Origin: Lachnospiraceae bacterium
Lineage (GTDB): Bacteria > Bacillota > Clostridia > Lachnospirales > Lachnospiraceae
Length of the DNA: 17,566 nucleotides
Assembly (NCBI GenBank): GCA_900769175.1
Contig: CAAGFP010000045.1
Coordinates: forward strand, 1-17,566
Direction of reading: 5' to 3'
A program made the translations under genes and the position numbers. The first letter of the stretch is position 1. The number at the start of each line of letters is the position of its first letter. The notes under the pieces were generated by a model that made no database searches, had not been told where the DNA came from, and worked only from the letters and a program-made list of their open reading frames with translations. Positions 7,728-15,026 of this stretch are shown here, piece by piece.

Positions 7728-7752
7728 AGCCGGGCGGGAGCGCCCGGCTTTT
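7728..7752 (+). terminator. GC-rich terminator closing the cargo operon
   Basis: The stem is GCCGGGCG (7729-7736) and CGCCCGGC (7741-7748), loop GGAG, extended by an A-T pair and followed by TTTT. It is very GC-rich in an AT-rich region and lies 80 bases after the membrane-protein stop. Apart from it, the noncoding stretch 7648-7894 shows nothing identifiable. Confidence 0.85.
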
Positions 7753-7894
7753 ACATATTTGTTCGTAAGGACAGGGTATGTCATTTATATAGAAGAAATA
7801 TGAATGGAGCATAAGCAGAAATATAGTCATAGGACAAGCTACTAGCGTAATAAGATAGGAAGGAGCAGAGTTTAGGGTGTAGGAAACTTGTGTA

Positions 7895-8116
7895 ATGGAA
7901 GAGAGAGTAAAGTTATGGGATATTGGGGAAATAGAGATAGATAAAGAGTTATCTGTAAAAAATAAGATACAAAATTTTGCTCATGGCATTAAGGAAGAAA
8001 ACATGACGCATGTGAATGAAGGATATATTGTAAGGGTTCATTTTGGAAAGGAAGATTATTCGGCAACAGATGCAGTCAAGCATTACTTGAAACAGATTGC
8101 ACAATTAAAATATTAA
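7895..8116 (+). CDS. Small 73-aa element protein, possible recombination accessory factor
   Basis: A soluble 73-aa protein with no signal peptide or membrane segment. The C-terminal half (GYIVRVHFGKEDYSATDAVK) has a strand-strand-helix pattern that weakly recalls the TnpW-type small proteins of clostridial transposons; this is a pattern impression, not a recognised match. AGGA lies about 10 bases before the ATG. It sits between the cargo terminator and the recombinase operon, where small recombination directionality or regulatory proteins are often encoded. The function is unknown and the role is inferred from position only. Confidence 0.6.
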   Translation: MEERVKLWDIGEIEIDKELSVKNKIQNFAHGIKEENMTHVNEGYIVRVHFGKEDYSATDAVKHYLKQIAQLKY

Positions 8117-8238
8117 AATGACTCGACAGAATGAAAAAGTTATGTCAATCTAAGGTCAGGATTGAAAGCGGATTCTTGACTTTAATCGTATGTTTGTGAA
8201 GTTTCGTATTAACGACATTAAAGTAAGGAGTGATGCAT

Positions 8239-9894
8239 ATGAGCAAAAAGAATATTTATGATACTGCCCTTTATCTGCGTCTTTCCAGAGATGACACAGA
8301 CATTGATGGCAGAAATAAAACAGAGAGTAATAGTATAAGTAGTCAACGTGATTTATTGAAAGCATATGTTCAAAGTAATGATGATTTACAAATTTTCGAT
8401 ATTTATATTGATGACGGCTATTCGGGAGCAGATTTTAATCGACCGGAATTTGAACGAATGATGAAAGATATTCGTGCCGGAAAAGTGAATTGTGTCATCG
8501 TAAAAGATTTATCAAGATTTGGACGAGATTATATTGAAGCCGGGCGGTTTATTCAGAAAACCTTCCCGGCTTTTAATGTGCGTTTTATTGCTGTCACTGA
8601 TAATTATGATAGTTTGTCAGCGGATAAGACAGATCAGGCATTGGTATTGCCTGTTAAAAATTTCGTGAATGACAGCTATTGCCGAGATATTAGTATGAAG
8701 GTTAAGGCACATCAAAAAATAAAACGTCTGGAAGGAAAGTGTATATCTGCATTTACAGTATATGGTTATTTGAAAAATCCTGATGATAAAAACCAACTGA
8801 TTATAGATGAATATGCAGCAGATGTGGTACGAAAAATATTTTCATGGAAGATTGCAGGAATGAGCTTAGGAACGATTGCAAATAAGCTCAATGATCTTGG
8901 GATATTATCGCCTATGGAATATAAAAAATCATTAGGCATAAAGTTTTCAACAGGATTTGAAAGTGCAGGAACTGCAAAATGGGCTGCTGTATCAGTAAAA
9001 CGTATTTTGACAAACCGGGTATACATCGGTTATATGGAGCAGGGAAAGCAGGAGAAAATAAGCTATAAGGTAAAGAAGCGAGTGATGAAGCCGGAAGAAG
9101 AATGGATACAGGTAAAAAATACCCATGAAGCCATTATTTCTGAAATGGATTTTTACTTGGTTCAAGAATTGCTAAAGTTTGATGGAAGAACATCTGCTGA
9201 TACAGATACAGCGAATCTTTTTAGTGGGATTCTTCTGTGTGCAGATTGTAAAACACCTATGATTAAACGTGTCAACACTTATAAAGGAAAGAAGAGGGTC
9301 TTTTATATATGTCAGACAAAGAATAAGTCATTGGGATGCAGCCGTCATAGTATAGAGGAAGACGTGTTAAAGAAGATTTTATTGAAAGAGATAAAAACAT
9401 GGATTGACCTGATGGCATCATACTCTGAAATCATGAATGTGATAGAAGAAATGAATGTAAATTATGAACAGGTAGTAGAGTATGATTCTCAGATTAGCGT
9501 ATTGAGAAGTGAATACAATAAGTATTATGGATTGAAAAGCGGTCTGTTGTCTGATTTGAAAGAGGGATTAATAGATAAGGAAGAATTTGATGAGTTCCAT
9601 AGTCTTTATACAAAAAAATGTGATGAACTTGAGTTTGCAATCAATAACCAGAAAAATCTTGTGAAAAAAATGTTTCAAAATGGAGTTGCAGCAAAAACAC
9701 AGTTGGATAAATACAAAGAATCAAAAGACCTGGGTACGCTGACAAGGGAATTGCTGGTTACAATGGTCAGCAAAGTATATGTTCATGAGGGTAAAAAACT
9801 GGATATTGTTTTTCGGTTTTCCAACGAATTAGCGAAATTGAAAGTCATTAACCAAATGGTTCAGAATGATATTTTGAAGCAGGAGGTGGTGTAA
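8239..9894 (+). CDS. Large serine recombinase 1
   Basis: A site-specific recombinase of 551 aa. Its N-terminal resolvase domain contains the nucleophile Ser16 in YLRLSRDD and the arginine-bearing motif KDLSRFGRDYIE. It is followed by the recombinase domain (about residues 170-300), a zinc ribbon with Cys334/Cys337 and Cys358/Cys367, and a C-terminal coiled coil (about 400-480). The start at 8239 is preferred over the ATG at 8233 or GTG at 8230 because AAGGAG (8225-8230) is then 8 bases away. It is the first of three recombinase genes read head to tail. All visible catalytic and zinc residues are intact, so it should be active. Its individual role (integration, excision or structural partner) cannot be read from sequence. 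Confidence 0.93.
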   Translation: MSKKNIYDTALYLRLSRDDTDIDGRNKTESNSISSQRDLLKAYVQSNDDLQIFDIYIDDGYSGADFNRPEFERMMKDIRAGKVNCVIVKDLSRFGRDYIEAGRFIQKTFPAFNVRFIAVTDNYDSLSADKTDQALVLPVKNFVNDSYCRDISMKVKAHQKIKRLEGKCISAFTVYGYLKNPDDKNQLIIDEYAADVVRKIFSWKIAGMSLGTIANKLNDLGILSPMEYKKSLGIKFSTGFESAGTAKWAAVSVKRILTNRVYIGYMEQGKQEKISYKVKKRVMKPEEEWIQVKNTHEAIISEMDFYLVQELLKFDGRTSADTDTANLFSGILLCADCKTPMIKRVNTYKGKKRVFYICQTKNKSLGCSRHSIEEDVLKKILLKEIKTWIDLMASYSEIMNVIEEMNVNYEQVVEYDSQISVLRSEYNKYYGLKSGLLSDLKEGLIDKEEFDEFHSLYTKKCDELEFAINNQKNLVKKMFQNGVAAKTQLDKYKESKDLGTLTRELLVTMVSKVYVHEGKKLDIVFRFSNELAKLKVINQMVQNDILKQEVV

Positions 9895-11562
9895 ATGGCA
9901 AGAACAGCAAAGAGATATAAGGACACCAATAACGGGCTTAGGGCGAATGGTAAACTAAGTTATTATGTTGGTGTTTACAGCAGATTGTCTGTAGATAATC
10001 ATGACCGAAAATCCGAGTCTGTTGAAAATCAGATTGATATTATAAATCAGTTCATTTTTGACAATAATTCCAATCCGAACAGGGAGATGGAGCTGGTGGT
10101 ATACGATACTTATATAGACAGAGGAATATCAGGCACTTCCTTTGAGAGAAACGGTTATGAGAGACTGATGCAGGATGTAAAAGAGCATAGAGTAAATTGT
10201 ATTATTGTGAAAGATTTGTCACGTTTTGGAAGGGATTATCTTGAAACCGGAAATTTGATAGAAAAGATATTACCGTTTTTAGGATGTAGGTTTATTGCGG
10301 TAGCGGACCATTTTGATTCCATGGCGACAAATGTAAACGAAAGTAAGCTTGTAATGAATATTAAAAACCTCGTAAATGAAATGTATGCGAAGGATATTTC
10401 AAAAAGAGTAGCAGTTGCAAGAAAAATGTCAGCAGAAAGTGGTTCCTTTATCGGTAGTTTCGCACCATACGGTTATGAGGTAGTTCATGTTCAGGGGATT
10501 CGTAAGCTTCAAATCAATGAAGAATGTGCGGAAGTTGTGCGAAATATCTTTGAATTATATGCTCAGGGAATAACTGTTAAGGATATTATTACCCGACTGT
10601 ATTCAGATAAAGTGCATAGAATCAGTGATTACAAAAAGTATGGTCATGTTTATTGTGAGGAGGGAGAGATACTGCATCAGTGGAGCGAAGGCTCTATTTC
10701 AGGAATACTCCAAAATACAAACTATTTGGGAAATCTGCAGCAATGTAAATCCAGGTCAAGACTGTATGAAGGGCAAAAAGGTGTATCTTTTGCAGAGGAA
10801 AAAGATTGGGTAACAGTAAGGGACACACATGAGGCGATTATTAATCAGGAATTATTTGAAAGAGTGAAGGAACAACAGCCAGGTGGTAAGCCGGAAACTA
10901 AAATTCAATATAAGAATAAAAACACAGAGAATATTTATCGTAATATTTTATGTTGTGGTTGCTGTGGAAAAGTAATGCATGCAACTTATTACCAGAGCAG
11001 GGTAAAGGATGAGCGGCATTATGCGTATTATTGCCGGAGCGCATATCTGATTGATGAAAGAAAGTGTGAAAAGAATTATATCAGAGAAGAACAGATTACT
11101 GTCTTATGTTTGGAACAACTATGTAATGTTTTAAAGGAGCAGCAGGTTAAGGCAAAAGATTTGACAAAGTTGAATATGGAGGAGTATGAAAGCAAAATTG
11201 CTGAATATGAACTTGAGGAAAAGAAAATTGCTGAAGAATGTGAGTATATGAAAAAACAAGCAGGTATCATATATGGGCAGTATAAAGAAGGAGTGATAAC
11301 CAGAGCGGAGTATGATGTCTTAAAACAAAATAAAAAAGAACAGAATTATTTCGCAGAAAAAAGATTAGAGGAAATTAAGCGAAAGATTAGAAAGGCTAAG
11401 AGTAAGGCAGAAGAAGAGAATAAATTTTTGCGTTCCCTTCTGAAAGTGGAGAAAAGCAAAAAACTCAATATTCAGTTGGTAGAAGCACTAATAGATAAAA
11501 TCATTGTTTTTTCTGATGGTGTAATTGATATTGTATATAAATTCTCAGATGGAGGGATGTAG
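9895..11562 (+). CDS. Large serine recombinase 2
   Basis: A 555-aa large serine recombinase. A 20-residue N-terminal extension precedes the resolvase domain with Ser32 in YSRLSVD and KDLSRFGRDYLE. The recombinase domain follows, then a zinc ribbon (ILCCGCCGKVM, second pair in YYCRS and RKCEK) and a long Lys/Glu-rich coiled coil. The ATG follows the recombinase 1 stop directly, and its ribosome site AGGAGGTG (9881-9888) lies inside that gene, so translation is probably coupled. It is clearly diverged from recombinases 1 and 3 rather than a recent duplicate. All catalytic positions look intact. Confidence 0.93.
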   Translation: MARTAKRYKDTNNGLRANGKLSYYVGVYSRLSVDNHDRKSESVENQIDIINQFIFDNNSNPNREMELVVYDTYIDRGISGTSFERNGYERLMQDVKEHRVNCIIVKDLSRFGRDYLETGNLIEKILPFLGCRFIAVADHFDSMATNVNESKLVMNIKNLVNEMYAKDISKRVAVARKMSAESGSFIGSFAPYGYEVVHVQGIRKLQINEECAEVVRNIFELYAQGITVKDIITRLYSDKVHRISDYKKYGHVYCEEGEILHQWSEGSISGILQNTNYLGNLQQCKSRSRLYEGQKGVSFAEEKDWVTVRDTHEAIINQELFERVKEQQPGGKPETKIQYKNKNTENIYRNILCCGCCGKVMHATYYQSRVKDERHYAYYCRSAYLIDERKCEKNYIREEQITVLCLEQLCNVLKEQQVKAKDLTKLNMEEYESKIAEYELEEKKIAEECEYMKKQAGIIYGQYKEGVITRAEYDVLKQNKKEQNYFAEKRLEEIKRKIRKAKSKAEEENKFLRSLLKVEKSKKLNIQLVEALIDKIIVFSDGVIDIVYKFSDGGM

Positions 11563-11563
11563 G

Positions 11564-13153
11564 ATGAAGAAAATTGCCGGATATTATCGTCTCTCTATGG
11601 AGGATGATGATATAAAAGTTGAAAGCAACAGTATTACAAATCAGAGGCTGCTTATAAAAAAATATGTCTCACAGGACACAGAATTGAGTCGGTATGAGTA
11701 TTGTGAGTTTTATGATGATGGATATTCCGGAACGACAATGAACAGACCGGGAGTGCAGGAGATGCTTGAGCAAATCAGAAATAATGAAATCCAGGCAGTA
11801 ATTGTGAAAGACATATCCAGATTTTCCAGAGACTATATTGAGCTGGGGACTTACATGGAGCAGATATTTCCTTTTATGGGTATCCGTTTTATAGCAATCA
11901 CTGACCGCTATGACAGCAAGGACTATATTGGTCGTACTGCTGATATGGATATTGCATTTAAGAGTCTGTTGGCAGATTTTTATTGCAAAGATGTTTCAGC
12001 TAAAGTGAAAAGTTCATTAGAGGCAAAGCGTAAGCAGGGAAAATATTCTACAGGTCTTGTACCTTTTGGATATGCAAAGGATAAGGATGATCCTTATAAG
12101 CTGATTGTTATTCCGGAAGAAGCCGAGGTAATTCGATATATTTTTCGATTATCGGTTTCGGGTAACAATTTAACTCAGATTTGTAAGAAACTGAATGATG
12201 AAGGAATTATGACTCCTTTAGAGTACAAGAATCTGAGAAAAAAGCTGAACCGCAAAGAATTACAGCGTACAACCAAGCTTTGGCAGGCTGGAACTGTAAG
12301 AACTATTTTGACAAATGAGAGTTATATCGGAAATATGGTTTATGATAAAACGGAACAATCTGCTGTGGGTTCTGGAAAACAGATTGTAAAGCCAAGAGCA
12401 GAGTGGAAGGTGTTTGAAAATCACCATGAGCCGCTTATTGACAAAGATGTGTTTGCGATAGTTCAGGCAAAATTCAACCAAAGAAAGGTTTCAGCAAGAA
12501 AGAGTATAGAGTACCCATTGAAAGGTAAGGTACTTTGTGGATATTGCAAACGAACATTGAAGGTGATGAAGCTGGCAGGAGAAAAATTATTTTTCTATTG
12601 TCCGAATGATAAAATCAGCAGCAGTGCAGAGTGCATGGCAGAGTCATTCGGCAATGAGAAGCTGGAGAGCATAGTTTTAAGGGAAATCAAAAGGCAGCTT
12701 GTTTTTCTGCCAGATATGAGTATTATTTTGCAGAATACTCGTTTGATGAGAGAGGAGCGGATAAAAGAGCAGGAGAAAGACTTGGTGAGCTTGGAGAAGA
12801 AGCTACAGGAGTTTATGGAACAAAAGGCTGTTTGTCTTGAAAAATATCATGCCGGAGCATTGAATAAGGAACAGTTTCGAGAAAGGCGTAACGAGATTGC
12901 TCAGATGATCAAAGATATGAAATCCGAGTACGAGATGAAGAAAAAAGAAGTAGAGCAGCAAATGAAAACGTTGAATAAATCGCTAAAAGACTGCGAAGGT
13001 CTGTTGTGCTATTCAGGAATGGAACAACTGACTAGGGAAATGGTAGGGGCCTTTGTGGATCATATTGAAATTGATGGAAAACTGAACATTGATATTTATT
13101 GGAAATTCAATAATCAGGTTGATTGTAGCAGCGATGGTGTGGCAACAGCATAA
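11564..13153 (+). CDS. Large serine recombinase 3
   Basis: A 529-aa large serine recombinase. Ser11 lies in YYRLSMED and the arginine motif reads KDISRFSRDYIE. The recombinase domain is followed by a zinc ribbon (VLCGYCKRTL, then FYCPN and AECMA) and a coiled coil at about 390-480. The start at 11564 is chosen because GGAGG (11551-11555) precedes it and the protein then begins MKKIAGYYRLS; the frame is open upstream only within recombinase 2. It is spaced one base from that gene's stop, completing an operon. Its last codons overlap the first copy of the 22-bp right-end motif (13138-13159), so coding sequence and binding-site array share bases. Confidence 0.93.
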   Translation: MKKIAGYYRLSMEDDDIKVESNSITNQRLLIKKYVSQDTELSRYEYCEFYDDGYSGTTMNRPGVQEMLEQIRNNEIQAVIVKDISRFSRDYIELGTYMEQIFPFMGIRFIAITDRYDSKDYIGRTADMDIAFKSLLADFYCKDVSAKVKSSLEAKRKQGKYSTGLVPFGYAKDKDDPYKLIVIPEEAEVIRYIFRLSVSGNNLTQICKKLNDEGIMTPLEYKNLRKKLNRKELQRTTKLWQAGTVRTILTNESYIGNMVYDKTEQSAVGSGKQIVKPRAEWKVFENHHEPLIDKDVFAIVQAKFNQRKVSARKSIEYPLKGKVLCGYCKRTLKVMKLAGEKLFFYCPNDKISSSAECMAESFGNEKLESIVLREIKRQLVFLPDMSIILQNTRLMREERIKEQEKDLVSLEKKLQEFMEQKAVCLEKYHAGALNKEQFRERRNEIAQMIKDMKSEYEMKKKEVEQQMKTLNKSLKDCEGLLCYSGMEQLTREMVGAFVDHIEIDGKLNIDIYWKFNNQVDCSSDGVATA

Positions 13154-13295
13154 CACCAGCCATAAAGTATTGTGGCAGTTGTTTTACACCAGCAGTTGCT
13201 CTTTGTAGTATCAACATAACACCACCCTATGAGTTTTGGCTGAAAAAGAGTTGGGAAAATAATAAAAAAAGTTTGTAGCAACTACTTGACACCAG
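13138..13295 (+). repeat. Four copies of a 22-bp motif, TGTRGYA-N8-ACACCAS
   Basis: Copies start at 13138, 13171, 13204 and 13274. In each, TGTRGYA is followed by exactly eight bases and ACACCA. The first three are spaced exactly 33 bp apart, about three helical turns; the fourth is 70 bp further on and forms the element half of the right attachment site. The first overlaps the 3' end of recombinase 3. The arrangement suggests recombinase or accessory-protein binding sites. Confidence 0.75.
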
Positions 13296-13303
13296 AGGGA
13301 ATC
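13289..13303 (+). other. Right attachment junction (attR)
   Basis: ACACCA (13289-13294), GAG, crossover GG (13298-13299), then host sequence AATC. Together with the left end, the circular form would carry ACACCA-N3-GG-N3-TGGCGT, a near-perfect dyad around GG. Confidence 0.8.
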
Positions 13304-13426
13304 GTAAACGGCAATGATCCGTTTTTGTACGGAGAGAAATTAAAGGCTCAGTTAATTCGTTTTGCCACTCCGCTGCCCGGAGAGCGAATCGTGCCAAATG
13401 AGAAAACCGGATATGGAAAAATATAG
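13300..13426 (+). pseudogene. Displaced 3' end of the S8 protease gene
   Basis: In frame from the Gly codon at 13298, these 41 codons read IVNGNDPFLYGEK, then QLIRFATPLPGE and GYGKI before TAG. This is the conserved C-terminal end of Csp-like S8 proteases, following directly on LLMEYG at 6197. The stretch has no start or ribosome site of its own and is untranslated while the element is present. It proves the insertion and fixes its boundaries. Confidence 0.9.
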
Positions 13427-13500
13427 GTTTTTAATTTGGCTACGGATTAATGAATTAATTTGACCATGGATTAAAACTGGATATGACAGAAGATTAAGTG

Positions 13501-13506
13501 TATAAT
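13501..13506 (+). promoter_or_regulatory. Candidate -10 box for the DinB-like gene
   Basis: A perfect TATAAT hexamer about 125 bases before the likely ATG. No good -35 hexamer is present at 16-18 bp, so the call rests on the -10 alone. Confidence 0.35.
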
Positions 13507-13632
13507 ATGGTATGCTTGCATAAAACACATTATTTCTATATAATAAATTCTTGCAACGATTCAGAAATTCATTCGCAGAATCGCCGCCGGACAAATGATT
13601 ATGAAAGGAAAGCAGACCGAGCTGAAACATCG

Positions 13633-14292
13633 ATGAACCAAGAATGGGCAGAGTTAATTAAATTAAGTCACGAACAACTTTCTCATAAGGAAACGTTTAG
13701 TGACGGATTGGAAATTCTATATGTATTGCGACATGAAATCATGGAAGAATATGACCGGATGAAAAAGGAACTTACGGAAGAAGCTTTCAGCACGATGCCG
13801 TTTATGAATGCAAACGGTTATCATAATAAAACGATTGCTTATTCCATTTATCATACTTTTCGGATTGAGGATATTGTGGCAAACACGCTGATTCTTGAAA
13901 GGAAAGATATTTTTACAACCGGAAATTATAAGGAAAGGCTGAATTCTTCCATTATTACAACCGGAAATGAACTGGTGAAGGAAGAGATTGCCGCATTTTC
14001 AGAAAAACTCAATCTCGATGCACTTTATGAATATGCACATTCCGTAGACCGCGCCACACAGATGATGCTTAGACGCATGAGCTTTGAAGATTTGAAAACC
14101 AGAATGAAAGAAACGGATAAAGAAAAGCTTCGGACGCTTCAGGTGGTAAGTCCGGATCCGGAGGCGGAATGGCTGATTGATTACTGGTGTTCGAAAAACA
14201 TCAAAGGCCTCATTAAAATGCCGTTTTCAAGACATTGGATTATGCATGTGGAAGCAGCAAAGAGAATTGAGAATAAAATTAAGAAGAGATAG
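13633..14292 (+). CDS. DinB-superfamily-like protein
   Basis: A 219-aa, mostly helical soluble protein. The motif IYHTFRIEDI in an early helix and RHWIMHVEAA near the C-terminus supply spaced histidines like the metal site of DinB/YfiT four-helix proteins. DinB-like proteins are often thiol-dependent metalloenzymes of unknown substrate. The reading frame is open upstream to 13498, but the family-like start is the ATG at 13633. Its ribosome site is weak (AAAGGAAAG is over 20 bases away). A short upstream ORF (13600-13636, 11 codons) ends in an ATGA overlap with this start and could drive its translation. It is followed by an AT-rich stem-loop (14318-14347) without a T-run. Confidence 0.72.
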   Translation: MNQEWAELIKLSHEQLSHKETFSDGLEILYVLRHEIMEEYDRMKKELTEEAFSTMPFMNANGYHNKTIAYSIYHTFRIEDIVANTLILERKDIFTTGNYKERLNSSIITTGNELVKEEIAAFSEKLNLDALYEYAHSVDRATQMMLRRMSFEDLKTRMKETDKEKLRTLQVVSPDPEAEWLIDYWCSKNIKGLIKMPFSRHWIMHVEAAKRIENKIKKR

Positions 14293-14386
14293 AAAGAAAC
14301 AATCAGGAAATAGGGAGATTCTTATTTTTTCGGAATAAAATGAGAATTCGTGGAAATACTACCTTTTGTAGCAATGAATCAAGAGA

Positions 14387-14411
14387 TGTAATGGGAAATT
14401 ATCCTATTACA
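14387..14411 (+). promoter_or_regulatory. Stem-loop in the leader of the coat-like gene
   Basis: TGTAATGGG (14387-14395) pairs with CCTATTACA (14403-14411) over nine pairs, including one G-U, with loop AAATTAT. It ends directly against the strong ribosome site that begins about 14413, so it could influence translation. Confidence 0.45.
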
Positions 14412-14430
14412 TAGGAGGAGGTAAATTTCC

Positions 14431-14889
14431 ATGAGATTAAAAGAAAAAGAAAAAACAGCGATCAAGGATTTATGTACGCAGGAAGAAGCCTGTGTGGAAA
14501 AATATCGCAGATATGCGAAGGAAGCAAAGGATCCTGTTTTAAAGGAACTTTGTACCAATATTATGAAGAAAGAAGAAAAGCATCTGGAGTCATTAAACCA
14601 GATTTTAGCCGGAACCTGTCCGACCTGCGATGTGAATGACTCGGAAGGAGAACAGTATAATCCACAGGCCACTTATGATGCCAAAACCGAATCAAAGGAA
14701 AAGAAAGCAGACAATTTCCTTGTAACGGATTTAATCGGAACCGAAAAACTGGTTTCCGGCGAATATAACACCAATGTCTTTATTTTTGCCGATGCCTGTA
14801 TCCGTAAACTTTTGGCGGATATTCAGGTGGAAGAACAGAATCACGCAGAAATGCTTTATAAGTATAAAACCGTGAATGGAATGGCATAA
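14431..14889 (+). CDS. Ferritin-like / CotF-like spore coat family protein
   Basis: A 152-aa helical protein. The opening helices (TQEEACVEKYRRYAKEAKDP, then MKKEEKHLESLNQIL) and the late helix (VEEQNHAEMLYKYK) carry the EExH-like pattern of the ferritin-like fold, and the overall layout resembles clostridial CotF-related coat proteins. Between the halves is a charged linker (about 75-95) and a CPTC pair at about 69-72. The start at 14431 has a strong AGGAGGAGG site 8-9 bases upstream. It is monocistronic and ends at a 13-bp-stem terminator. A role in the spore coat is inferred from family resemblance; metal storage or stress functions are alternatives. Confidence 0.7.
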   Translation: MRLKEKEKTAIKDLCTQEEACVEKYRRYAKEAKDPVLKELCTNIMKKEEKHLESLNQILAGTCPTCDVNDSEGEQYNPQATYDAKTESKEKKADNFLVTDLIGTEKLVSGEYNTNVFIFADACIRKLLADIQVEEQNHAEMLYKYKTVNGMA

Positions 14890-14913
14890 ATAAATAAGGA
14901 AATAGTTTTGATA

Positions 14914-14960
14914 ATGTGGTGTAACCTCGTTCAATGGGGTTACACCACATTTTCTTTTTT
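14914..14960 (+). terminator. Strong rho-independent terminator
   Basis: A perfect 13-bp stem, ATGTGGTGTAACC (14914-14926) and GGTTACACCACAT (14938-14950), with an 11-base loop, followed by TTTCTTTTTT. It lies 24 bases after the coat-like gene. Confidence 0.92.
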
Positions 14961-14961
14961 C

Positions 14962-14990
14962 TTGTGATGTGGCAGTTTTTGTGATAAAAT
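14962..14990 (+). promoter_or_regulatory. Putative promoter for the DUF4317 gene
   Basis: TTGTGA (14962-14967), a 17-bp spacer, then TAAAAT (14985-14990), 36 bases before the ATG at 15027. The -35 box adjoins the T-run of the preceding terminator. Confidence 0.5.
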
Positions 14991-15026
14991 AATTCGTAGA
15001 CTGTTTAAGGGTCACCGGAGGTAATT

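Larger units (their letters stand above)
6198..13299 (+). mobile_element. 7.1-kb element with three large serine recombinases, inserted in the S8 protease gene
   Basis: Joining base 6197 to 13300 restores an uninterrupted protease frame: LLMEYG, then IVNGNDPFLYGEK, as in intact relatives. Both junctions share only GG (6196-6197 and 13298-13299), as expected of large serine recombinases, which cut at a two-base overlap and make no longer target duplication. Inside the element, each end places an ACRCCA/TGGYGT arm three bases from GG. Contents are a secreted protein (6505-7202), a membrane-anchored protein (7234-7647), a small protein (7895-8116), three recombinases (8239-13153) and an iterated-site region (13138-13295). 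The cargo half is visibly more AT-rich than the host genes. No conjugation or replication genes are seen, so it would need help to move between cells. Confidence 0.92.

Noticed and set aside
7563..7784. 73-codon minus-strand ORF at the cargo terminator
   Set aside because: It runs through a clear GC-rich terminator and antisense to the membrane-anchored protein, with no ribosome site or recognisable sequence.
8176..8213. Promoter for the recombinase operon (TTGACT at 8176)
   Set aside because: No acceptable -10 hexamer lies 16-18 bp downstream; TATTAA is 26 bp away. The operon may be transcribed from further upstream.
13138..13295. CRISPR-like array suggested by repeats at a 33-bp period
   Set aside because: The units are degenerate 22-mers with fixed arms and only about 11 bp between them, number four, and the last has a different spacing and lies on the attachment site. 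Recombination-site repeats explain them better, and there are no cas genes.
6198..13299. Prophage, conjugative element or IS607-type transposon
   Set aside because: No capsid, terminase, relaxase, type IV secretion or replication genes are present, and the recombinases have the long C-terminal zinc-ribbon and coiled-coil parts, unlike IS607 enzymes.
14318..14347. Terminator after the DinB-like gene
   Set aside because: An 11-bp stem with one G-T pair is possible, but it is AT-rich and followed by TCGTGG, not a T-run, so it is not called as a terminator.
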